Source of the DNA: Betaproteobacteria bacterium
GTDB lineage: Bacteria; Pseudomonadota; Gammaproteobacteria; Burkholderiales; Burkholderiaceae_C
NCBI GenBank assembly: GCA_016704535.1
Contig: JADIZZ010000003.1
Span: 510,535-574,534, forward strand
DNA: 64,000 nucleotides
Direction of reading: 5' to 3'
A program made the position numbers and the translations under genes. This document shows positions 16,987 to 25,114 of the stretch, piece after piece (the first letter of the stretch is position 1; the number at the start of each line of letters is the position of its first letter). The notes under the pieces were generated by a model, which saw only the letters and a program-made list of their open reading frames with translations, was not told the DNA's origin and searched no databases.

Positions 16987-17377
16987 GGCCGGCAGGATAT
17001 CGGTGCGCTGTCGTCGGTCGGCCACACCCCCATGAACAGGCTTGACGGACGTGCCGCGCAGGCGCACATTGCGCGCTCGTTTCAACCCACCACAGGAGGC
17101 CGCCAATGAAGACCCTAGACCTTGCCCTCCTGTCGGCCTGCGCGCGCTGAAACTGGCATCCGCCTGCGGCACTCCGCCGCGGCGTTGAAGCTTCAAGCGG
17201 TAGCCCTCACCACCGCACCCCAGCGTGAACCCGTGATGCCGTGACCGTGCGTCGCGGCCGACAGAAACCCATCGCCTGACGTCGCCCCGGGCTCCTCCGC
17301 CCGTGGCTGTTTCGCGCGCCTGCGCCCTTGCGGCTTCGGGCAGCGCGATGGCTGGTCCTGCACGGAACGTTTCAACC
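16987..17377. other. Intergenic region between rluA-type gene and rsgA
   Basis: About 390 bp of divergent intergenic sequence. No protein family is recognised on either strand. It contains one very short frame with an excellent ribosome-binding site (17106-17150, listed separately), and presumably the promoters for both flanking genes. I see no convincing sigma-70 boxes. Confidence 0.5.
17106..17150 (+). CDS. Possible 14-residue leader or micro-protein
   Basis: ATG at 17106, six bases after an almost perfect Shine-Dalgarno AGGAGG (17094-17099), followed by MKTLDLALLSACAR and TGA at 17148. The end LLSAC resembles a lipoprotein box, so this could be the decayed start of an entericidin-like small lipoprotein, a genuine micro-protein, or a leader peptide for rsgA, which starts 228 bases downstream. 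Only the strong initiation site supports it. Confidence 0.3.
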   Translation: MKTLDLALLSACAR

Positions 17378-18493
17378 ATGATCGACAACTCCCTGCTGCA
17401 ACGGCTGCGTGGCATCGGCTTCGCACCTTCGCTGCTGCAATCACTGGCCCAGGTGGCGCCCACCGCGGTCGTCATCGACGCACTGGCACCGCTGCGCGTG
17501 GTCGAGGTGCAGCGTGAAGGCCTCGTGCTGCACGACGGCCAGGCCGAATGCACCGCGCGCCTCTACCCGGCGCTGCGCACGCAGCTCGCCGCCGCAGGCG
17601 ACGCCATCGCCTGCGGCGACTGGGTGCTGGCCGAACGCAACACCTTCGGTGAATGGTGGGTGCACACGCGCCTGCCACCGCTGAACCAGCTGGCGCGCCG
17701 GCTGCACGACGGCCGCGACAAGGTCGAGCGCGTGGTCATCGTCAGCAACGTCGACACGGCGCTGCTGGTGATGGGCCTGGACCACGACTTCAACCTGCGC
17801 CGTCTGGAGCGTTACCTGGCCCTGGTGCGCATGGCCGGCGTGGCCGCCGTGGTGGTGCTGACCAAGCGCGACCTGGCGGCCGACGCGGCCGCGCACCTGC
17901 AGCAGGTGCAGGCCGTGCTGCCGGCCGACGTGATGGCGGTGGCCGTCAATGCGCTGGGCAACGAACCGCGCGAGCAGCTCGAACCCTGGCTGCAACCCGG
18001 GCAGACGCTGGTGCTGCTGGGCTCCAGCGGTGCCGGCAAGAGCACGCTGACGAATGCGTTGACCGGTGCGACGACAGGCAGCGCCGTGCAGTCCACCGGC
18101 CCGAATCGCGCTGGCGACAGCCGCGGCCGCCACACCACCACTGCACGCTCGCTGCACACGACGCCGATGGGCGCCTGCATCATCGACACGCCTGGCTTGC
18201 GCACGCTGCGGCTCGACGGTGACGCCGGCGCACTCGACGCGGCCTTCGACGACATCATGCGACTCGCCCCGCTTTGCCGCTTCCGCGACTGCCAGCACGA
18301 GGCCGAACCCGGCTGCGCGGTGCGCGAGGGCGTCACGCCCGACCGCCTGCGCAACTACCAAAAGCTGCAGCGCGAGGCGCGGCGCGACACGCTCACCGCG
18401 CTGGAACGCAAGGTGCAGGTGCAGCAGTGGAAGGCGCGAACCCGCGCTGGCAGGGCACGCACCGAGAGCAAACGTGAGACCTCCCGTGGCTGA
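17378..18493 (+). CDS. rsgA: Ribosome small-subunit-dependent GTPase A
   Basis: A 371-residue late 30S-assembly GTPase with the circularly permuted order typical of RsgA: an N-terminal OB-fold domain, then G4 (LTKRD), G1 (GSSGAGKST) and G3 (DTPGL). A C-terminal zinc knuckle CRFRDCQHEAEPGC follows (Cys-x4-Cys-x-His-x5-Cys). It removes RbfA from maturing 30S subunits in characterised bacteria. The ATG at 17378 (MIDNSLLQRL) is used rather than an upstream non-ATG extension. The last 25 residues are basic. Confidence 0.9.
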   Translation: MIDNSLLQRLRGIGFAPSLLQSLAQVAPTAVVIDALAPLRVVEVQREGLVLHDGQAECTARLYPALRTQLAAAGDAIACGDWVLAERNTFGEWWVHTRLPPLNQLARRLHDGRDKVERVVIVSNVDTALLVMGLDHDFNLRRLERYLALVRMAGVAAVVVLTKRDLAADAAAHLQQVQAVLPADVMAVAVNALGNEPREQLEPWLQPGQTLVLLGSSGAGKSTLTNALTGATTGSAVQSTGPNRAGDSRGRHTTTARSLHTTPMGACIIDTPGLRTLRLDGDAGALDAAFDDIMRLAPLCRFRDCQHEAEPGCAVREGVTPDRLRNYQKLQREARRDTLTALERKVQVQQWKARTRAGRARTESKRETSRG

Positions 18494-18513
18494 GGGCCCC
18501 GTGCCCCGGCGCA

Positions 18514-18527
18514 CACCCCTCGGGGTG
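18514..18527. terminator. Short hairpin between convergent rsgA and MFS genes
   Basis: CACCC-CTCG-GGGTG forms a five-pair stem with a stable C(CTCG)G-type loop in the 110 bp between the two convergent stop codons. There is no clear T tract on either side, so it could be a bidirectional or Rho-assisted terminator. Called from symmetry and position only. Confidence 0.35.
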
Positions 18528-18603
18528 GCGTCCGGCGTGCCGGCCCCGGCCGTCCCTTCAACCTCCGCGCCGTGCCGCCCGCCTGCGGGCCGTGCGTGCG
18601 CTG

Positions 18604-19854
18604 TCAGGCCCGTGCCCGACCCCCGGGTTCCGCCGTGCCGGCCTGCACCAACGCGTCACGCTGCGCCAGCGTGGGAAAGACGCGCAACCAGAGCCCCGCC
18701 ACGGCCAGCGTGCACACGCCGCCCAGCACCACCGAGCCCACCGGCCCCATCAGTGCCGCGGTGGCGCCCGACTCGAACTCGCCGAGCTGGTTCGACGCGC
18801 CGATGAAGACCGAATTCACCGCGCTCACGCGGCCGCGCATGGCATCGGGTGTCTCCAGCTGCACCAGCGTCTGGCGGATGACGACGCTGACCATGTCGGC
18901 CGCACCGGTGACGGCCAGCGCGGCCATCGACAGCACGAGGCTCGTCGACAGCCCGAACACCAGCGTCGCGGCGCCGAACACCGCCACCGCGCCCAGCAGC
19001 ACGTGCCCGGTGCGCCGCCGCACCGGCCAGCGCGTGAGCACCAGCGACGTCAGCAGCGCGCCCACGGCCGGCGCGCTGCGCAGCAGCCCCAGGCCCCAGG
19101 GGCCGACGTGCAGGATGTCCTTCGCGAAGATCGGCAGCAGCGCGGTGGCGCCGCCGAAGAGCACCGCAAAGAGGTCCAGCGAGATGGCACCCAGCACCAC
19201 CTTGCTGTGCCAGACGTAGCGCACGCCGGCCAGCAGCGTGTCCAGCGTGGCGGGTTCGTTGGGCGGCGGCACGTGCACGTAGCGCAGCGCCAGGGCCAGG
19301 CCGCAGGCCAGCGTGAACAGCGCCGCGCAGGTGCCATAGGTGGCAGGCGCGCCGAGAGCGTAAATGAAGCCGCCCAGTGCTGGCGCGCCGATGATGGCGC
19401 CCTGCATGCCGGTGGAGCTGAAGGCCAGCGCACGCGGCAGCACGTCCTTGGGCACCAGCAGCGGCGTCAGCGCCTGCTGCGTGGGCAGCTGGAAGGCGCG
19501 CACGCCACCCAGCACCACGCTGATGCCCAGCAGCAGCCCGCGCGTGGCGTGGCCGCCAGCGCTGCCCACGCACAGCAGCAGCGCGCAAAGCGCCTGCAGG
19601 CCCAGGCACAACGCCAGGATGCGGCCGCGGTGGTGGCGGTCGATCAGGTGGCCCGAAGGCAGCGTCAGCAGCAGCGCGGGCGCGAACTGCAGCAGGCCCA
19701 CCAGCCCCAGGTCCCAGGCCGAACCGGTCAGGTCGTACATCTGCCAGCCGACGGCGACCATCATCATCTGGCTCGCCGATACGCCCGCCAGGCGTGCAAA
19801 CCACAGCCGGATGTAGGCCGGGTAGGCCCACAGCGAGACAGCAGCGCTGCTCAC
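18604..19854 (-). CDS. MFS transporter, EntS-like (DHA3 type)
   Basis: A 416-residue inner-membrane protein with about 12 hydrophobic segments. It begins SLWAYPAYIRLWFARLAG, carries the loop-2/3 motif around LPSGHLIDRHHRGRIL (the MFS A-motif variant) and QQALTPLLVP, all features of the enterobactin-exporter-like DHA3 subgroup. The repeat of the motif in the second half (ETPDAMRGRVSAVNSVFIG) supports the assignment. It is likely a proton-driven exporter of a small molecule. The substrate is unknown and no siderophore genes are nearby. Confidence 0.8.
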   Translation of the reverse strand: MSSAAVSLWAYPAYIRLWFARLAGVSASQMMMVAVGWQMYDLTGSAWDLGLVGLLQFAPALLLTLPSGHLIDRHHRGRILALCLGLQALCALLLCVGSAGGHATRGLLLGISVVLGGVRAFQLPTQQALTPLLVPKDVLPRALAFSSTGMQGAIIGAPALGGFIYALGAPATYGTCAALFTLACGLALALRYVHVPPPNEPATLDTLLAGVRYVWHSKVVLGAISLDLFAVLFGGATALLPIFAKDILHVGPWGLGLLRSAPAVGALLTSLVLTRWPVRRRTGHVLLGAVAVFGAATLVFGLSTSLVLSMAALAVTGAADMVSVVIRQTLVQLETPDAMRGRVSAVNSVFIGASNQLGEFESGATAALMGPVGSVVLGGVCTLAVAGLWLRVFPTLAQRDALVQAGTAEPGGRARA

Positions 19855-19956
19855 GCGCGCCGCGAGCCGGCGCGGGCAGGTAAGCGGCAGGCCGTCACGG
19901 CGGGCCGATGCCGCCGGGGTGAGAGGGGGTGGTATCCCTGATAAGCTCGTTGCTGC

Positions 19957-21774
19957 ATGTCCGACGAGACCCTACGCCTGCCGAGCGCCAACCCCAGCGC
20001 CTTGCCCCCGGGCACCCGCCTGGGGGAGTTCGAGGTGCTGAGCGTGTTGGGGGTCGGCGGTTTCGGCATTGTGTACCTGGCCTTCGATCACGCACTCGAG
20101 CGCGAGGTGGCGGTGAAGGAGTACATGCCGGCCTCGCTCGCCGAGCGCACCGCGACCTTGCACGTGTCGGTGCGTTCGCAGTCCGACGCCGACACCTTCG
20201 CGCTGGGCCTGCGTTCCTTCGTCAACGAGGCGCGGCTTCTGGCCCGCTTCAATCACCCGTCGCTGCTGAAGGTGCACCGCTTCTGGGAAACCAACGGCAC
20301 CGCCTACATGGCCATGCCCGTGATGCGCGGTCGCACCGTCAAGGAGACCCGCGCCGAGATGCTGCAGCCCCCCGACGAGGCCTGGCTGCGCGCGCTGCTC
20401 ACGCCGTTGCTGGGCGCCATCGAGAATCTGCACTCCGAGGGTGTCTACCACCGCGACATCGCGCCTGACAACATCCAGATCGAACCCGACGGCCACCCCG
20501 TGCTGCTCGACTTCGGCGCCGCGCGCCGTGTCATCAGCGACAAGAGCCAGACGCTCACCGCAATCCTGAAGCCGGCCTACGCCCCCATCGAGCAATACGG
20601 CGAGGCCGGCGCGGTGAAGCAGGGCCCGTGGACCGACTTCTACGCGCTGGGCGCCACGCTGCACTACCTGCTGCTGAACCGTCCGCCGCCGCCGGCCACG
20701 GCACGTGCCGTGCACGACGAGGTCTCGGCGCTGACCCCCGAGGCCTGCCCGGGCTGCAGCGAGACCTTCCTGCGCACCATCGACTGGATGCTGGCACCGC
20801 GGCCGGCCGACCGCCCGCAGAGCGTGGCAGCGCTGCGAGAGGTGCTCGACGGCCACGCCAACCCGCCGCGACGGCGGGTCGAAACCCAGCCGCCCCCGTC
20901 CCAGTGGGACCGCAGCGTGGTGCTCGATCCCGCACAGGCGACGGTCGCCATCGCGCCTCGGACCATACCCGCGCCACCGCCCGTTCCAGCGTCACTGGCT
21001 GCCTCGAGCGCGCCGGAGATCAATGACGACCGCACTCGCGTGCTGCCGCCGGTGTCGAGACCGCCGCCGCGCGCGGCCGCCATGTCGACGATGCCAAAGG
21101 ACGCCGCGGCGTCAGCGGGCAGCCGCCCGAAGTGGCTGCCGCTGGCCGCCGGTGCGGCGGTCGTGGCCTTGGCGGCAGTGGCGTTTGCGCTGTGGCCGCG
21201 TTCACCGACCGTGGTGGTGGCCGACGCTACACCGGTAGCGGCTTCGGCCGCGGCGCTCGAGGCGCCCAACGCAGTGCCGAGCCCCACCGTCAATGCGGCC
21301 CCGGCGAGCGCACGGCATGAATCCGCAGCCACCACCGTCGTCGTGCCCGACGGGCCAGGGTCACCGGTCACCCAGTCCGTGGCGCCCCCGCCGGCCGCAC
21401 CGCTGGCTACACCACCGGTGGTCGTGAAGGCGCCGGACCCCAAGCCGCCAGCCACCGTGCGGCAGTCGCCGCCAATGACGACGTCCCAGCCGTACGCCGC
21501 GCCTGCGCCGGCCGCGACCCGATTGCCCGAGCCCTCGCGCACGGCCCAGCCTGAGCCGTCACGCTCGCCACCTGCAGCCAATGGGCCGCCCGCGGCGGCA
21601 GCGGTGCAACCGGCCCAGCCTGCCGTAGCCGCCGGCCCCGAGGCCAAGTGCGGCGGCCGTAACCCGTTGCGTTACTTCGTCTGCATGGAGCGCGAGTGCC
21701 TGCGCTCGGGGCTTGCCGGTCATCCTGACTGCGTGAAGTGGCGCGCAGAAGCGCGGTCCGAGTCACGCAACTGA
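19957..21774 (+). CDS. Membrane-anchored Ser/Thr protein kinase
   Basis: A 605-residue Hanks-type kinase. The Gly loop VLGVGGFGIVY is at residues 30-40, the ATP Lys is K54 in VAVKEY, the catalytic loop is HRDIAPDN (Asp167) and the metal Asp is in DFG (185-187). The usual catalytic-loop Lys (HRDLKPEN) is replaced by Ala, a variation I associate with a proteobacterial kinase subgroup. After the kinase domain comes a Pro/Ala-rich linker, one transmembrane helix at about residues 393-413, a long Pro/Ala/Thr-rich periplasmic stretch, and a short Cys-containing C-terminal motif around CGGRNPLRYFVC. Substrates unknown. Confidence 0.85.
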   Translation: MSDETLRLPSANPSALPPGTRLGEFEVLSVLGVGGFGIVYLAFDHALEREVAVKEYMPASLAERTATLHVSVRSQSDADTFALGLRSFVNEARLLARFNHPSLLKVHRFWETNGTAYMAMPVMRGRTVKETRAEMLQPPDEAWLRALLTPLLGAIENLHSEGVYHRDIAPDNIQIEPDGHPVLLDFGAARRVISDKSQTLTAILKPAYAPIEQYGEAGAVKQGPWTDFYALGATLHYLLLNRPPPPATARAVHDEVSALTPEACPGCSETFLRTIDWMLAPRPADRPQSVAALREVLDGHANPPRRRVETQPPPSQWDRSVVLDPAQATVAIAPRTIPAPPPVPASLAASSAPEINDDRTRVLPPVSRPPPRAAAMSTMPKDAAASAGSRPKWLPLAAGAAVVALAAVAFALWPRSPTVVVADATPVAASAAALEAPNAVPSPTVNAAPASARHESAATTVVVPDGPGSPVTQSVAPPPAAPLATPPVVVKAPDPKPPATVRQSPPMTTSQPYAAPAPAATRLPEPSRTAQPEPSRSPPAANGPPAAAAVQPAQPAVAAGPEAKCGGRNPLRYFVCMERECLRSGLAGHPDCVKWRAEARSESRN

Positions 21775-21942
21775 GACCCGTGACGCCGCTGCGCTGCGGG
21801 TGAAGCGCGATGACGCCGGAGGCCCTTTGGCGCTACGCCGTGGGCTGTCATGGCCGGAGCCCGCCTTGCCGACGCCGGACGATGCCGGGTCAGCAGGGAA
21901 CACGCGGCAGGCGGCACCCGCGGCGGGCTGCGCGGCGCCTCG

Positions 21943-22440
21943 TCAATGCGCCGCCACCAGGGCCAGCGCGCGTTGCAGCGCGCGGGCGTCGTTGCTGGCC
22001 CGGTGCCGCGTCAGCCCCAGTTCGGCCACAGCGTCGCGGCGGGCTTGGTCGAGTTGGGCCAGGTGGTCCTCGTCGAGCAGTGCCCCCACCGACTCGAGCT
22101 TGAAGCTCGGGCTGAAGCCCGCCTCCTCGAACAGCGCCGCCAGCCAGGCGTAGTCGTGCGCCCAACCGTCGCAATAGACGGTGCGGCCCTCGAGGTCGCG
22201 GTTCAACGCCAGCGCCACCTCGCGGGCGTCGCGGCCGTGGGTAGCCAGCAGGCTGCGCGTGATGCCGTGCACCTGCTCGGCGCCAGCGTCCCAGTGGGTC
22301 CACTCGGCCGCCGGCCGCACCAGCATGCACGCCGCGCGGCCGTCGGGAAGCACGTAACCCACCTCGATGGGGTAGCTGCTGCGGCCGAAGCCCGAGGCTT
22401 CGATGTCGAGCACGCAGGGCAGGGCGTTGAGGGTAGGCAT
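21943..22440 (-). CDS. DnaQ-like 3'-5' exonuclease
   Basis: A 165-residue single-domain DEDD exonuclease. ExoI is CVLDIEASGFG (Asp and Glu for the metal ions), ExoII lies in CDGWAHDYAWL, and ExoIII is RHRASNDARAL (His and Asp, the DEDDh type). It resembles the free-standing exonucleases of unknown nucleic-acid target found across Proteobacteria rather than the polymerase III epsilon subunit, which is longer. The ATG at 22440 gives the N terminus MPTLNALPCVLD. It stands alone, 118 bp from the divergent small protein gene. Confidence 0.75.
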   Translation of the reverse strand: MPTLNALPCVLDIEASGFGRSSYPIEVGYVLPDGRAACMLVRPAAEWTHWDAGAEQVHGITRSLLATHGRDAREVALALNRDLEGRTVYCDGWAHDYAWLAALFEEAGFSPSFKLESVGALLDEDHLAQLDQARRDAVAELGLTRHRASNDARALQRALALVAAH

Positions 22441-22558
22441 GGGGCTTACGTCAGGCTGACCGGCGATTCTTGCGGCGCCGCAAGGAGCGTGCCGCTGCGC
22501 GGCTGCGACTTGTTGCCGCCTTGCGGGGTGCCGCGGCGGCCGGCGGCCACAATCGGCC

Positions 22559-22897
22559 ATGTCCGAAGACAGCCAGATCGTCGTGCCGCCGTCCTTCGTG
22601 GCGCTGTTCGTGCCGCCGGGACGCGTCAAGCCGACGGCGGGGCGCGACGAGATCGCCAGCCGCTACGAACTCTGCGAGGACCTGGCGCAGATGCTCACCG
22701 AGCAGGCGACGATGAAGAAGTGGGATCTGGGCATCACCGAGGACGACGTGCTGGAACGCATCGAGCGCGGGCTTCAGGCCGAGGGTGGGGTGGTGAACGG
22801 GACCGAGGCGCGCTGGATCGTGCGCCGTCTGGCCGAACTGCTGGGCTGGCCCGATCCCGGCCCGGCCATCGACCCCGGCGGTATCGACGCCGCCTGA
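22559..22897 (+). CDS. Conserved small protein, Burkholderiales type
   Basis: A 112-residue acidic soluble protein beginning MSEDSQIVVPPSFVALFVPPG, with a RYELCEDLAQMLTE helix and an EARWIVRRLAELLGWP block near the end. Closely similar proteins occur in many Burkholderiales under the label 'ATPase with chaperone activity', but no Walker motif or other ATPase feature is present here, so that name is unsupported. Good codon usage and conservation as I remember it argue for a real gene of unknown function. Confidence 0.65.
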   Translation: MSEDSQIVVPPSFVALFVPPGRVKPTAGRDEIASRYELCEDLAQMLTEQATMKKWDLGITEDDVLERIERGLQAEGGVVNGTEARWIVRRLAELLGWPDPGPAIDPGGIDAA

Positions 22898-22926
22898 AGC
22901 ACGGCCTCTGGCCGGCGTGGCGCCGT

Positions 22927-23613
22927 TCAGCCGTCTGTGGCGCGCGTGAACTCCAGCGCCACGCCCGCGCGGTGCCACATCGCCGCAATGAGAAGGAAGC
23001 CCAGCACGAAGATCAGCGAACCCCACCATTCGGTGACGTTCTCGACCCGCGCCTTGAGCGCATCGTCGAACAACGCGGCAACGATCGCGTTGCCAATGCC
23101 CAGCAACGGCAGGGCCACCGCCATCGCGACCACGGACCTCCCCTGCCAACGCGGCAGCGGCCACGTCGCAACCGCCGAACGCGCCAACACCGCGCGGCCC
23201 AGCAGCAACAGGCACAGGCAGGTGAAGCCGAAGTACACCACCGTGCCGTACTGGCGCAGCCAGCGGTAGACCTGCCCTTCGGTGCCCAGGAACGTGGCGT
23301 AAAGCACCAGCGCCACGCCGGCCATCACGCCCAACGGCACGAGCAGACGCACGCCGCGTTCGGCGCGGCCATGGGCCGGCTGCAGCCAGTGCGCAGCCAG
23401 CAGCCACACCAGCGCCTGCAGCGTGGCGGCAGGCACCATCAGCACCTGAAAGACCAGGTTCGGCAGCCCATGGCGCGCTGCACGGCTCACCGACACGCAA
23501 CCATCGATGAGCGGGTTGCAGGCCGGAACCATGCCTTGCTGCATCGACAGCGCCATGGCGCTCAGCGCCGCCACCAAGGGCAACAGCCCGGCGAGCAGCG
23601 CCAGCGGCCACAA
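22927..23613 (-). CDS. Multi-pass membrane protein (Frag1/DRAM-like layout)
   Basis: A 228-residue protein with about six transmembrane helices. The first loop, NPLIDGCVSVSRAARHGLPN, recalls the extracellular first loop of Frag1/DRAM/Sfk1-like proteins, but the match is loose. The frame has only a TTG start (23613) after an in-frame stop. A nearby ATG (at about 23642, MQDS) is one base out of register, so a one-base deletion in the first codons is possible and the true N terminus may be longer. Function unknown. Confidence 0.5.
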   Translation of the reverse strand: MWPLALLAGLLPLVAALSAMALSMQQGMVPACNPLIDGCVSVSRAARHGLPNLVFQVLMVPAATLQALVWLLAAHWLQPAHGRAERGVRLLVPLGVMAGVALVLYATFLGTEGQVYRWLRQYGTVVYFGFTCLCLLLLGRAVLARSAVATWPLPRWQGRSVVAMAVALPLLGIGNAIVAALFDDALKARVENVTEWWGSLIFVLGFLLIAAMWHRAGVALEFTRATDG

Positions 23614-23643
23614 CGCGATCGAGCGGTCGGCTGTCCTGCATCG

Positions 23644-23778
23644 TCAGAACCCGTACACGAGCCCGGCCGACAAGCCCAAGCCGTTGCGATCGGCGGTGAG
23701 CGGGCTGCGCGCCGCCGCGCCCACCAGTCGCGAGGCGTTGGCACCGTGGAAGGCCGCCCATGGCGGTGCCAGTTTCAT
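23644..23778 (-). pseudogene. C-terminal remnant of a MipA/OmpV-like outer-membrane protein
   Basis: A 44-residue frame, ATG overlapping the stop of the upstream membrane protein gene (ATGA). It consists of SRLVGAAARSPLTADRN, then GLGLSAGLVYGF, ending in Phe. This looks like the last two strands of an OmpV/MipA-type beta-barrel, in which 'SRL.GDAADSPL...RN' precedes a final strand ending in an aromatic residue. No signal peptide or earlier strands are present, so it cannot be a working porin. I read it as the tail of a gene whose front was deleted. Confidence 0.4.
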
Positions 23779-24221
23779 TCGAGGCGGTGGCCGCGTGCGC
23801 GCAGCAACAGCAGGCAAGCGATGAAGCCGACGCCGGCCGAGAGGAAGAAGAAGCCCGTGGCATAGACCGCCGGCGGCGTGTCGGCGCTGCGGCTGACGAG
23901 CAGGCAGGTCAGGCCGGTGACCGTGCCCACCATCGCCAGCAGTTGCAGCGGACGCACGGTGGCCATGAAGCGGTTGTAGGTGCCGGGCGTGAAGTGGCCG
24001 TCGACACTGTCGCGGATCTGCTTCATGTCCAGCGGGTGACCGCGCATCCACAGCGGCAGCGTGCCGGCGAAGAAGGCCGGCAGTGCCAGCGTCACCCAGC
24101 CCTTGAGGTCGGGCGCGAAGCCACCGGGCAGCGGCATGCCGGCCAGCGACAGGCCCTGGCGCACGGCGATGACGAGCATGGCGGCCCAGAGCAGGGCAGC
24201 GAAGATACGGGTAGGGGTCAT
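23775..24221 (-). CDS. Small integral membrane protein
   Basis: A 148-residue protein with four predicted transmembrane helices (MTPTRIFAALLWAAMLVIAV; about residues 32-50; a pair in the second half ending FFFLSAGVGFIACLLLLR). A polar central stretch reads DMKQIRDSVDGHFTPGTYNRF. I recognise no family. Codon usage is normal. The start at 24221 is the second in-frame ATG and gives a standard membrane-protein N terminus; 33 bases of upstream open frame look non-coding. Confidence 0.5.
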   Translation of the reverse strand: MTPTRIFAALLWAAMLVIAVRQGLSLAGMPLPGGFAPDLKGWVTLALPAFFAGTLPLWMRGHPLDMKQIRDSVDGHFTPGTYNRFMATVRPLQLLAMVGTVTGLTCLLVSRSADTPPAVYATGFFFLSAGVGFIACLLLLRARGHRLE

Positions 24222-24276
24222 GGTCGGACGGCGGACGGGGGGACTGCCCGGCATTCTGACCGTGCCGGCGCAGCGG

Positions 24277-25110
24277 TCAGCGGGTCATCCAGCGCCGTGC
24301 GCCGTAGCTGAGCGCATCCACCGCCGCCACCAGCACCAGCATCGCGCCCAGGATGGTGGCCGTCTTGCCCATGTGGAACAGCCCCATGTGGAAGGACAGC
24401 AACTGCCCCAGCCCGCCTGCGCCCACCACGCCCAGCACGGCGGCGGCGCGGATGTTGTTCTCCCAGCGGTAGAGCGTGTAGCTCAGCAGTTGCGGCAGCA
24501 CCTGCGGCAGGGTGGCGTAGAGGAAGACACGCGCCTTGCCCACGCCCTGCGCGCGCAGCGCGTCGGCGGGCCCGGCAGGCGCGTTCTCCAGCGCCTCGGC
24601 GAAAAGGCGGCCGAGCACGCCGGTGGTGTGCAGCGCCAGCGCCAGCGTGCCGGCAAAAGGCCCCAGCCCGGCGGCGATGAGCAGCAGCCCGGCCCACACC
24701 AGTTCAGGGATGGCACGCAGTGCGTTCAGCAGCAGCCGCGTAGCGCCGCGGCCGGGCGCGCTGTCGTCGCTGTGCAGGCGACTGGCCGGCAGCGCCAGCA
24801 GCAGCCCGCCGGCGGCGGCCAGCAGCGTGCCCAACGCCGACATCGCCAGCGTTTCCCAGGTGCCCACTGCCACCTTCTGCAGGAAGGCCGGCGAGGTGTC
24901 GGGCGGGAAGAATTCGGCGCCGAAGCGGCCCATGCTGCGCGCCGCGTCCAGCGACAGGAACTGGCCCCACTGCAGGTCCAGGCTCCAGAAGCTGGCCACC
25001 ACCAGCGCCCCGAGCGCGGCTGTGAACCAGCAGGCCTTGCAGCGCGCGTTGAACAGCGGCGGCGGCAGCTTGTAGGGCAGGTTGGCGGCGGGGCGCGGGT
25101 CCACGGTCAA
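24277..25110 (-). CDS. phnE: PhnE-type ABC transporter permease 1
   Basis: A 277-residue inner-membrane permease with about six helices and the PhnE-type EAA loop (ALRAQGVGKARVFLYATLPQV). It belongs to the phosphonate/phosphite-type family (PhnE, PtxC) and pairs with a second permease gene four bases upstream. The start is TTG at 25110 or GTG at 25104. The C-terminal half contains GVVGAGGLGQLL, a signature of the family. The transported compound is not fixed by sequence. Confidence 0.85.
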   Translation of the reverse strand: MTVDPRPAANLPYKLPPPLFNARCKACWFTAALGALVVASFWSLDLQWGQFLSLDAARSMGRFGAEFFPPDTSPAFLQKVAVGTWETLAMSALGTLLAAAGGLLLALPASRLHSDDSAPGRGATRLLLNALRAIPELVWAGLLLIAAGLGPFAGTLALALHTTGVLGRLFAEALENAPAGPADALRAQGVGKARVFLYATLPQVLPQLLSYTLYRWENNIRAAAVLGVVGAGGLGQLLSFHMGLFHMGKTATILGAMLVLVAAVDALSYGARRWMTR

Positions 25111-25114
25111 GCCT

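Noticed and set aside
21850..23865. 671-codon plus-strand frame across the exonuclease and membrane-protein genes
   Set aside because: No family resemblance; overlaps genes with clear motifs in other frames.
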